In this document: positions 36,656 to 48,169 of the stretch, piece after piece
Layout of the letters: each line of letters begins with the position of its first letter
How positions within the stretch are numbered: the stretch's first letter is position 1
NCBI RefSeq assembly: GCF_000204055.1
Contig: NW_006768806.1
Coordinates: 563,431 to 627,430, forward strand
Source of the DNA: Melampsora larici-populina 98AG31
Lineage: Eukaryota; Basidiomycota; Pucciniomycetes; Pucciniales; Melampsoraceae
Length of the DNA: 64,000 nucleotides
Direction: 5' to 3'
Notes under the pieces: generated by a model
Seen by the model: only the letters and a program-made list of their open reading frames with translations
Database searches by the model: none
What the model was told of the DNA's origin: nothing
Program-made: the position numbers and the translations under genes

Positions 36656-37871
36656 CTAATCAAAAGGTTTATACCCACATTGGGCATACAGTCGATGTAA
36701 TAGTCCTTGTTGGAACGTCTTGCAGGCTGCGTCTTCGATGTGTTCAACAGGGTCACAGATACCAGCCAGCACTTGAGACCGTATAAGATCGGATTTTAAA
36801 CAGTTGAAGCCCAGTTCAATCGGGTTCAACTCTGGGCAATATGCAGGTAGGTATTTGAGAAGGATTCCTAAAGAGTAGACATACATATCAGACAAATGCA
36901 GTATAACTCGATGTCAAACAGGAAGAGATCGTATTTACCTTTTTCATCACATAGTTTTTCAATCTCACCACCATGATGTATGGATGCGTTGTCCAGCACA
37001 AGCACGCTGTTAGGACCTGGGTACTGATTCATTCGCGGAAGCTAAGGTAGTATATCAGGATTCGGCATGCTGAAATTAAGAGCAGAGAAAACCAAACTTA
37101 CCAGGCTATATTTGAGGAAGCGTTCGAATCGCTTTCGATTGACAGGGCCCTCCAGCACTGAGAGAGCAAGTAAATCGTGATATCCAATTGCAGGAAGGAT
37201 GGAAAATCGTCCTCGGTGTAATCTGGGCACGTTGCGGGTGGTCCGCCTGCCTTTCTTCGATCGCTGTCGTTTCCGAAGGAGATCTCGGCCACAGATGCTG
37301 CTTTCATCTAGGTGTTGAGGACGGACAAGATTGATAAAGAAGAAAGTTAGTAAATGAAACAGACAGAGCTATGATGTAGATATTTGATGATTGGACAAAC
37401 AAACTGACCCGTGAACACCAAAAAACTTGCCGGAAATCCCATCATCATTTCCATCCACTCGAATTTAGCCACTAAGTCTTTCCGAACATTGCTAACCCCA
37501 GCTTTCTTCAAAGTGATCATCAAGCAGGTTTGAAGCTCGAGTTGAATTGTGCTGATAGACAGCATCTTGCCCTGAGTGTCATAAACTTGTGCTTGAATTT
37601 CATCCAGAAACAGGGATGGATGTTCGTCTATTATAGTTTCCATAAACTGCCGGTCGCCTGCATTCAATTTGGTGTGTCGACCACGGGGCTGGTAATGGTG
37701 AGGATCTCGAATGACAGATCGAGTATGACGGTATAGATCAATCCATCGAGAAAACGAGCTTTTTGAAATCAGGCGTCGAAGGCGCTGGCGGATTGTTGAT
37801 CGAGGGAGTCCTGCAAGTCGCCAGCGAACCGCCAGGACCTTGATATCGGGAGAGTATTTGCGAAAAGCCAT
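36656..37871 (-). CDS. IS630/Tc1-type DDE transposase of the two-gene element
   Basis: Cut-and-paste transposase inserting at TA. Four exons, 37871-37409, 37307-37102, 37041-36939 and 36867-36656, join in frame to 327 residues with no stop. The N-terminal helix-turn-helix part reads FRKYSPDIKVLAVRWRLAGL and SSFSRWIDLYRHTRSVIRDP. The DDE_3-type catalytic core is complete: VFTDESSICGRDLLR (first Asp), GPNSVLVLDNASIHHGG (second Asp) and YLPAYCPELNPIELGFNCLK (final Glu). I start at MAFRKYSPD (37871); an in-frame ATG at 37943 would add 24 residues. The gene converges with the SAM-like gene and ends 1.1 kb from it. It appears intact, so the element may still be mobile. Confidence 0.92.
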
Positions 37872-39050
37872 GAAGAAAGGTGGGTCGAGAGTGCTACAGT
37901 GAGATTCCTTTATAAGCATGGTGATGGTTGCATCAAATCCCATGCTAATATAAAAAATGCTTCTTATCGGAACAGACCTAATAGCCTATAGGAGCATAAA
38001 ACATGCTCAAAATTATGCTATGCTTGAATGTCAGGCTTGGCACTTGCAACTATTGAAAAATATGTACTACAGAAACCTAGAAGCAAAAATTGACAGACAG
38101 TTTTTCAATTGATCTTCGCTTTTCTACTCAATGCAGCCTAATTTACTCCACTTCACCTACCTTTCTTCTCCTTTCTTGCATCACATAGAAGCATAAACAC
38201 GTGAAAGAATCATGTTATGCTTCTTTTTTCATGCTTCACATGAAATTATACAAGCATATCAGTCAAAACCTGAAGCATATGCTTAAAATGCTTATAAATC
38301 CAAATTTACTGCCCACCAAAAATGGTCACATCATTTTTGATGCTTATCAAAAAATATGCTTGTAAAGGCAATGCTTAAAAAGGAATCCCACTGTAATGAT
38401 TGAAGGAGATCAAAAGCCCGATTGCAAATGCTTCAGGGTACAGCTGCGGCGCAGTCCTGCGGTGGGCAGGTCATGTAAAAAAAAAAAAACGGCTCAAAGG
38501 TGTCAACCTTTCTAGCAAAGGTAATAAAAGCCCTTGCTCCTTTTTTTATTTTTTTTATTTTTTTTAAATTTTTTTACGCTGCCCTCCGGATACCGGATAT
38601 CCGCCGGATAGCCGCCGGATAGCCAGTATCCGGAGGGTGTTCGGTTCGAGTCTCGGATGGAAGGTTCTGTAAAAAAAAACCGATCGGTTACTATCCGATC
38701 GGTCCGGATGCTCAAAATTAACCGTCGGTCCGGTTGTCGGATGGAGGTCGACATGCCGGATATCGACCGGAGCACAGCTTGATCTCAGAACAAGCAAATG
38801 ATATGATATATATTCAGCACCCAATCTCAAGACATTTGTAGTTTTTTCTCATCAATGTCCATGGTACAACTACAAACTAGCCAACATCCTAATCAATCAA
38901 GAACCCATCCATTCAATCAATCAAACACAAACTCAAACCCAACCCACTTCCTCAAACCCATTCCCATCCAATCTTCTTCTTCTTCCAACAAATCTCAATC
39001 AACCACATCTCTCATTCTCATTCACTGATTTCTTTAATTTCTTCATTCAC

Positions 39051-40878
<1,828 letters not shown>

Positions 40879-41875
40879 GATTGAACTTGAAGTTTAAGAT
40901 GAAGAAGAAGTTGATCAGGTTAAAAAGTGGATTTACACCAAGATTCAGAACTATCACAATCTCTACTGAATCACAGTATTTGTAAATTGATAATTTGTGA
41001 AATTGGTAAAATTGGTTCAACTTTTTCAAGAATTTCTTTTTGTTTATCCTTCAACCCATCTTACTTAATCCATTTTTATAACCTCATCACAATTCACAGC
41101 TTCATCTCATCACGCTACATACATATGTGGAACATCTCAACTTTCTCGGTCTTTCCCAGCGCTTTACATCCGATCGGTATTTGATTTCAAGCTAAACTTT
41201 AAAATTGGTTTTCAACTATACCTTTCTAAACCCATAGATTTTCAAGCAAAGATATCTGAACATCACAAGCAGAAAACCATGAATCATGGCGACTACATCT
41301 TAACCATCATTTGAAATTTCATTGCCTCTTTTCCTGTGATGTACCCGCAAGACATTTCAGTTTGACCAGCTCATGCTATGTATGTTGCCCAAGGAAAGTG
41401 GAAAGACCTTCACAGCATTTGAAGGTCTATCCTGCTTTACTCAAGGTTCACACGCAGGATCATCCCAAAGCTTTGCGGTGTTGGTAAGTCACAGCAAAGC
41501 CCTGCTTGGCATGCAATCTTTCCAGTGTCGCAAAACCTCAAAAGTATGTAGTACACAAAGATTTCAAGAAACCTCAGTGAAGAAAATCAAGTCATGATCA
41601 TCATGTATGTAGCGAAATAATTTATCATTTCAATTAATCTAATCATATTTCAAATCAATAAAATCAATAAAACAAGACAAAAAAACATTCTAAATATTTC
41701 ATAAAGATAAGGGAAAAACAGTTAAATGCTTATTACAGAAACTAAAGATAACAGTTAAGATATAAATTAATGCTTTTTAAAAAAAGAAATCTCCCCCTTA
41801 GCCTTCTCAAGAAAAAGACCATACAAAGTTGTAAAATTAAGAATAAAAATTAAAAGATAAAAGACAACAGTTTGC
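40879..41875. other. Intergenic region between two minus-strand genes
   Basis: Upstream region of the CaM kinase gene and 3' flank of the dioxygenase gene. No supported gene; the plus-strand frames at 40927-41184 and 41373-41597 show no recognisable content. The final 250 bp are very AT-rich. Confidence 0.45.
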
Positions 41876-43449
41876 TTAAGAAGGAATAATTGCCTCCGAA
41901 GTTCTTTCCCTACACCTTTTCAAAAACCTAGCCAAGTCCGTTCCACCTGTACCAAGTTGAACAGATCGTTTCTTAAGCTCCCTAGATTTTTCCCATTGTT
42001 TTAAAAAAGGACTATTAAGTGGTGGTTCGATTCTACTTTGTGATAAAACATACCACAATGCAATCTTTGAATGAGTAGCTCTTAGTTTCAAAAGTGATTG
42101 AACAGATTGATTGTATGCTGAAAATAACGAGGAATCAGGTGAAGCGATTGATGCTAAACTTCTGACTGAATGAGTGATTTGGTTAGGTAGTTGTGGAAAG
42201 ATTGTTAAGTGTGAGTTTGGGCTTAAGGTTTGTGATAGGTGTTGAAGAAAGTTTCGATGGTGGTGTGGCATGTAGGCGGCCATACGTTCCATAAAGGTAG
42301 ATTCGTGTGAAGTGCTATGACCTTCAGTGGGTCTAGGACGATGGTCTATTCCAAGGAAAACGTCAAGTGAATGGATCAGAGTCGATTGACCTGCACTCGG
42401 TCCTCCCCACTTCACCACCACACCATCCGAACCCATCTGACGTGTACCTCCATTCATCCAAGGTCGTATAAGCCAATAAAAACAAGCAGGTTGACAATCG
42501 TCTCGAACCTTTTCAAGTAGAACTGTGATTTGATCGATAATAGATGCTAGTAAGGAAAGATTGGCTGAGATTCTTGCAAATGATAGTTGATCTGCTAGTA
42601 AGGCTTCGTCTAGTAAAGATCTCATTAATGATAAACACATCGGACCAAGTGATTCGATCAAAACAGAGGTCTTGTAGAAATGTTCTTCGTCTTTGGTTCC
42701 TGTGAAAGTGGTCAAGATTTTAACATTCCTATAGAATTACATTCAAAACCATATTAATCAGTTTTCCAAAGTATTAAAGGTCAGTTTTTAAAGCCAAAAA
42801 AAACTCACTCAGATGTGAACCCATTGGCAGGATTGATCAAAGTCCAATTATAAAGTACAGTATCTGAATAAGTCAAGACAGGAGGAATATCAAGTAATTG
42901 ACTAACAGCACAAAAAGGTAAAGCTAAAGAAGAAGGAACTAGAACAGTTTTCGTCGATCCTTCTTCTTCTTCATCATCATTAACTTGATCACTATGAAGA
43001 TAAAAATGTACCAAGAAAGCTAATACAAGATGAGCTCTACGTAGTAATGGTAACTGGTTTGCGAGTGGATCATCAGCTTGAACTGAAAGGATTGGTAAGC
43101 CTTCACGAATATGTTTTCGCCAAGTAGCAGTATGAGCGTTACGAGATTCGCCTAGACCGAGTTGAAGACCTTTGGCTTGGTCTAGAGCTTCTTCCCATTG
43201 AGACCAAGGATGTAGTTCGATTCGATGAATGGGAGGTAAACGTGGTAAGAAACCAGATCGAATGTCAATATGAGGATGATTAGATTGAGATTGAGATTGG
43301 TTTTGATTTGATGATGTAGTATGTGGAATGGGTGAGAAAGGAATAGGATCTATTGAAGAGTTTGAAGTGGGATGATGATGATGATGATGATGATTTGAAG
43401 AATTAGGATATTGAAGATGAAATGCTGAAGTTGAAGTAGTGACACCCAT
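41876..43449 (-). CDS. Indoleamine 2,3-dioxygenase family protein
   Basis: Haem dioxygenase opening the indole ring of tryptophan to N-formylkynurenine, the first step of the kynurenine route to NAD in fungi. Two exons, 43449-42809 and 42728-41876, give 497 residues, typical for fungal IDO. The N-terminus has a run of His (complement of about 43375-43395) and a Ser/Gln-rich stretch, then GFLPRLPPIHRIELHPWSQW. IDO signatures follow: LPLLRRAHLVLAFLVHFYLH, LALPFCAVSQLLDIPPVLTY and SDTVLYNWTLINP. Later come GGPSAGQSTLIHSLDVFLGI and the distal MAAYMPHHHRNFLQHLSQ, where the haem-ligating His lies in this family. The C-terminal helix has LRATHSKIALWYVLSQSRIE and GTGGTDLARFLKRCRERT. The His tract is low-complexity, not a functional motif that I can defend. 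Confidence 0.93.
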
Positions 43450-44456
43450 TTTTGAAAATGATGAGTAGATGAAATTACAAAAGAAAAGGTTTTTTTAAAA
43501 ATGTTGATGATGAATTAAAAATGGTTTGGGGTGGGTATTTTGGTTAATTAATTTTGAAAACTTAACTTCAGGTTGGGTGACGGTCACTGGTTCAAAGAAA
43601 TCAAAGAGTAGATCATTTGAAATTCACTTTGTCACGAATCCACGATTGGATTTGATCCATGATGATGAAGATTACCTTTGATTTGATTCCCCACATCCGC
43701 TTCATTCTCTACATGGTTTCATTTACAACACAATCAATCGGTGTAAGTAGTTTCATTTTTAACGGAATCACCGAAACAGATCGACCAAAATCAAAATCAA
43801 ATCAAAGCTCGGATTTACAATCAATATCACTTTCATGTAAATCTACTGAAATCTAAGACTATGGGTCCTTTCTTTGCGTCTTCTTCTTCTTCTTCATGAC
43901 CGTTCAGTGATGATTTGGATGATAACTTGAAGATGACTCATCAGAAAAAATCATTCAACGGGTGATTCGAATCATACCATTGAATTTGTGTGTGAGTGTG
44001 TGTGTCTTAAGAGTTAAATGGGGTTTCTCTTCAAACCTGTTAGAGAGTTTGATGGAAGATCCTTGAAATACTCTACAACTTTCAAACAAGTCGGATCAAG
44101 AATTATATTCAATGAAAGACTGTTCCAGAGCTTAAATAGTGATTTTACTGTCTCTGAAGCTTTGAAGTATCAATTTGGTTAAAGATTCTAGTTAGATTTC
44201 TTTTCTGCTGAGACTGAGACTGAGACTGAGACATTCGCAGTTTAACCCATCATCATGAAACTCATCCATACGAATCATAGATGGTTTCGATTCCAAGTGG
44301 GATCACAAGAAGAACTTGAAGTTTAAGAAATCAAAATACACTCTCTTGCACAAACCTCAACCTCAACATCCATCGATCTTTCCTAATCATTCATTCTTTT
44401 CTAGCATATATACGTTCATTAAACTCTTCATCGATCATCACTCATTAACGTTCATC
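43450..44456. other. Divergent intergenic region
   Basis: Shared upstream DNA of the dioxygenase (minus) and the secreted-protein gene (plus). Short simple repeats occur: a TCTTCTTCT tract near 43880 and GAGACT repeats near 44210-44232. Small frames at 43659-43856 are not supported. A plus frame starting at 44316 runs into the signal peptide of the next gene and gives a possible longer start. Confidence 0.45.
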
Positions 44457-45252
44457 ATGTTCAAAGCCATCAAACCATTCTTAGTCTTGATGACCTTCTT
44501 AGTCTTGATCATCGCATACACACTGGCTCATAAACATAAACCGATAGGTCTAGAAGTCACATGTGAATCAAGTTGGAATACCACTCAACTCAATACTACT
44601 TCTGCTTATAGTCAGTCTCTTTCTCTTTTGTTTCGAAATTCTTGGGTCTTTCTCCACAAACTCTGATTTCCATCTTGGGTGTTTTCTTTAGCTTGCTCTG
44701 ATCGTGGTGTGAATTATAATTGTACAATTTGTCATGGAACTCTACGTAAGTTTACATGAATGTTTAGAAAACCCATTACCAGATTCATAAGCAAGAAGCT
44801 TATACTGAAGAAAACAAATCTATTTCATCATCCTCTTCTTGTTTGTGTTGATGTTTGGGAAAGATAGTGGGAAAAGATTGTTATAAAAAACTAGGTGAAG
44901 ATCATTTTGATATAAACCCATCAGGTGATATCCAATGTACCAAATCCTATAACCGTACAGCCTACGAAGAAGGTGGTGGATTAACTAGTAAGTCATCCAA
45001 TCTTTTTTTCTTTGATGCTTTGATCATTTAACCGATTTATATCTTTTGGTTTTTTGTTTTTTTTTGGCAGTTTGTATTGATAATTCTAATACGGTTTATC
45101 AATGTTCACATAACGAAAAACCTACTGGTAAATCCTCTCTCTCTCTGTCTCTTATCTATTCAAGTCTTACTGATAAATTGGTTGATGGGTTTTTTTTGGG
45201 AATCGTAGTATGTGAATCTTGTGAACGGGTTGGGGTAACAAGTAATCCATGA
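44457..45252 (+). CDS. Small secreted cysteine-rich protein (candidate effector)
   Basis: Five small exons, 44457-44610, 44692-44745, 44868-44987, 45071-45127 and 45209-45252, join in frame to 142 residues. The first 26 residues form a clear signal peptide (FLVLMTFLVLIIAYTLA). The mature part has ten cysteines (TCESS, TCSD, NCTIC, KDCY, QCTK, ICID, QCSH, VCESC) and several N-glycosylation sequons (NTTS, NCT, NRT). I recognise no enzyme family. Small size, signal peptide, even cysteine number and many introns match rust-fungus secreted proteins of candidate-effector type; the host role is inference. All introns share the same phase (after codon base 1), which supports the model. The start used is the Met directly before the hydrophobic stretch; an upstream in-frame extension from 44316 is open but would bury the signal. 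Confidence 0.8.
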
Positions 45253-45537
45253 AATCCGATTTCATCTTTTTTTTTAGTTTGATTGTTCATGTTTTCCTTT
45301 ACGAGTTTGGGTTTTGAGAAATCAATTGAAAAGCTTTTGATTAAAAAAAAAGCTTTTTGAGTTATACAAAATCAAATTCCAAGAAAAAAAATGATTTATT
45401 TGTAGGAGTTTCGAGGGCAAGGAATTTTTTGGATGAGTGAATTGATTAGTTGTAAGACAGTTTATGGTAGTTGAATTTTGATTATTATTTGGTAAATAGT
45501 ATGACTGGTTGAGAACAAATGATTTAGACGAGACTTA

Positions 45538-46353
45538 CACTACACAAAATGTCATCTTTACCGGGCGGTAAAGAAAACTACTGACATAGAAAAGTCCTGA
45601 GGCAACAGGAAGAGAGCTAAAAATCTGAAAAAATATGCACCTTGTTCCTAGATGTTGGGGCGTCATGACGAGTATTTTTTTGTATTTTACACACAGATAT
45701 TGGTTAATGTACTAACAATAAAGGCTGAGAATCATCAAAAACCCACCTGTAACAATACCTGAAATTTGGCCCTTGACTTTGAAGACAGGATTTTGGAATC
45801 TTCAAACATCAATAACTTTTGCATTTCTGAATAAAATCACTCAATTTGAAGTACATTAAAAAGGCGAGCCTTTCCTCTACATTTTTCATTCAGACATCAC
45901 ATCTGTAGCTGGTCTAAAAAAGATCCTACAGAGCTATTCATGCAGAACTGTTTGAACATATGTAGAGTGTTTAAATGACTAGATAGCACCTTACTAACAT
46001 TATGAAGTGTGAAGGAGAATAGTTCAGCTTTTGAATGAACCAAAAATCGAGTTCTTTGGAGCAGAATTGCAAAAGTTATTGAAGTTTTTAGACCACAAAA
46101 TATTGTCTTCATACTCATGACCCAAATTTCAGGTATTGTTACATGTGAGTTTTTGTTGATTGTCAGCGTTTATTGTTAGTACATAAACCAATATCTGCGT
46201 GTAAAATACAAAAAAATACTCATCATGACGCTCCAACATCTAGGAACAAGGCACATATTTTTCCAGATTTTTAGCTCTCTTCCTGTTCCCTCAGGACTTT
46301 TCTATGTCAGTAGTTTTCTTTACTGCCCGGTAAAGATGACATTTGGTGTAGTG
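45538..46353. mobile_element. CACTA-type foldback MITE with 3-bp target duplication
   Basis: An 816-bp near-complete palindrome: ends CACTACACAAAATGTC and the inverted counterpart of CACTACACCAAATGTC, flanked by TTA on both sides (45535-45537 and 46354-46356). The arms, each about 370 bp, remain recognisably complementary nearly to the centre (for example CCGGGCGGTAAAGAAAAC, CCTTGTTCCTAGATGTTGG and CCTGAAATTTGG). CACTA termini with 3-bp duplication define the CACTA (CMC/EnSpm) superfamily. No coding content. Confidence 0.85.
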
Positions 46354-48167
46354 TTAAAAGGTTTAGCTTGGATACATACCAAAAGACTTTCTTCACTTTT
46401 GAAAGGAAAGTGCACCTGATCAGCTTATTTGAGGTACATCATGAGTGGGGGAAAATGATCAAGAGAATTTCCTTACAAACCATTATGTTTCCTCATTTCC
46501 ATATAGAACATATCCAAACCAAACTTATCAAACTCCTCCCGCCCGAGTTAAACTTGTCACCCTTTTAACTCACAACAGCACGATTTTTGGCAATTGTTGG
46601 TTTATCACTCATTATGAGGGTCCTAGACCTCATCAAATCTTGCTTCCAGCCGCTAGGACCTTCATTTTCACCTTGTACATGTTCTTGTGGATTTTTATCA
46701 ACCATTTTATTCATCAAACTCACTTCAGAAGAGTTGTAAAAAGTTGTTGCTGGAACACCAAATTTGATACAGGACCCCTAAGGTGTACAGATGTCTCCAA
46801 AAACACGGTGTCCAATAATTGCAATAGCAGCATATCTATGTATCCACAATGAAGGTCTGAAACCGGCACCAGGAGACCCACAAGATGTCAAGGAAGCTGT
46901 GTGTAGTTTGAAGGAAGATTTTATGAGGTGTGGGACCCTCATGATGGGCAAAGACAAAAAAAATGGCCGAAAATCTTCCTGTTGTGAGTTGAAAACCAAG
47001 ACATTAGCCATAAGTCCTTCCCTCAACTACTTGGACAGGGTGACTTTGATAAGTTTATATCCAAACCCACCTCTGATGTGAACAAAAACTCCTCATGTTG
47101 GCCTATATACAACCAAAATCTTCTTGTTACACAGATACCACTTGATGGATTTTGTACTTTATCTTAGCCTTGTATTAGTAAGCCTCCATGATCATCAAAT
47201 TGAAAACTTTTAGTGCTCAAGCTCTCTATTCTTTGTTGGTTAAAATGTACTACCTAAACAATTCTTTATGATTTTCTTTTTGATGAATTGAACTTTCAGC
47301 TTGAATGATCAAGAAGTTCAAACTTGAAAAGGTCCAATGAAATACACACAGTCATCCAAAGACCAAAGCGATTACAACATATACCAAAGGGCCAACATAC
47401 AAATCTAGTGATGTGTCCGACCACTATGTATAGAATTGATACCTGTTATTATTGCCTGAGCAGCTACAGAATTATATGTAGTGAATTTTTGGGACATTTC
47501 TTTCAAATTCAAAAAAGTTACATGTGGTATGGGCAAAAAACCGAAACAAGAATGTTATAATGAAGTTTAATTTGATAATTTAATTTAATTTTGAATGAAT
47601 CTATTTTGATGAAGATTATTGAATACTTTGAATTCTGAGGTGGATCGTCCTATCATTGTCAAGGGTATACATTCAGAAGTTCCTGTCAATAAGCTTGATT
47701 GTAAGAAAGTCTTGATGAGTTGGATATTGGATTTCAATTTGGTAAGTTGAAATTGAATCAACTTTTTGGAATTTGATTTTAATATAAACCAAGCCAATCA
47801 GAAAAACTCAGAGTTGGAAAGAGATATTGCAAAGAGAGGGAAAATACCAAACATGAAATGATGAACCAAACAGACAGCCTCACCAAAACAGAAGTTACTA
47901 TCTGGATCAATTAGAGGTAAAATAATTAAGACATTGAAAAGTCTGAGTGAAGAGCCTGTGGATGACACTGTAAACATCATTCAACTTCCCCAAGTTGGAA
48001 GAGAAAAAGGATTAATAGTACAGTTTGTCATAAAATGATCCAATACTGCACACCTGAGCCATAAAACCCACACTACATATGTACAGCAAGCTAAGTAATT
48101 AGTTGTCTATCATGTACATACAGGTCTGCTCAGTTTTTGCCCATCAGAGTAAATAAATCACTTGTTA
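46354..48167. other. Intergenic DNA with an unrecognised plus-strand ORF
   Basis: About 1.8 kb between two repeat elements. A 96-codon plus frame at 46791-47081 has protein-like composition (CPIIAIAAYLCIHNEGLKPA, DPQDVKEAVCSLKEDFMRCG) but no family I know and no clear partner exons. The frame at 46445-46852 overlaps it in another phase. This could be an old gene or transposon fragment. Remaining DNA is AT-rich. Confidence 0.3.
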
Positions 48168-48169
48168 TA

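Larger units (their letters stand above)
33638..38524. mobile_element. 4.9 kb two-gene TA-target DNA transposon (IS630/Tc1-type) nested in hAT
   Basis: Terminal inverted repeats of about 90 bp start TTACCTTTGCTAGAAAGG and continue through TTGACACCTTTGAGCCG, a poly-T run, ACATGACCTGCCCACCGCAG and GCCGCAGCTGTACCCTGAAG. The right arm (about 38434-38524) matches the left (33638-33729) with only a few differences. TA flanks both ends (33636-33637 and 38525-38526). Inside are two convergent genes: a SAM-like-domain protein on plus (33837-35547) and a DDE transposase on minus (37871-36656), with tandem repeats between their 3' ends. It is inserted in the hAT element. Tc1/IS630-type elements usually carry only a transposase, so the second gene is notable. 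Confidence 0.88.
30691..38782 (-). mobile_element. hAT-superfamily DNA transposon, split by a nested element
   Basis: The ends TCAAGCTGGGCTCCG (left) and the inverted counterpart of TCAAGCTGTGCTCCG (right) are flanked by a perfect 8-bp target duplication TCTCAGAA (30683-30690 and 38783-38790). An 8-bp duplication is diagnostic of hAT. Subterminal zones (30700-30870 and 38575-38770) are packed with GGATATCCGG / CCGCCGGATA-type repeats, likely transposase binding sites. Without the nested TA-flanked element (33638-38524) and its duplicated TA, the transposon is about 3.2 kb. The nested insertion lies about 150 bp upstream of the transposase ATG, so it may have separated the gene from its promoter. 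Confidence 0.93.

Noticed and set aside
37347..37408. Continuation of the first transposase exon past 37409
   Set aside because: The extension is intron readthrough; splicing at GTCAGT to the acceptor before 37307 joins VFT to DESS, restoring the first catalytic Asp.
37872..37943. Upstream ATG extending the DDE transposase by 24 residues
   Set aside because: The extra residues lie before the conserved FRKYSPD start and do not resemble the family; 37871 is preferred, though the longer form is possible.
38640..38665. GGTTCGAGTCTCGGAT resembling a tRNA T-arm
   Set aside because: No matching A box, acceptor stem or anticodon arm; it lies in the repeat-rich hAT end.
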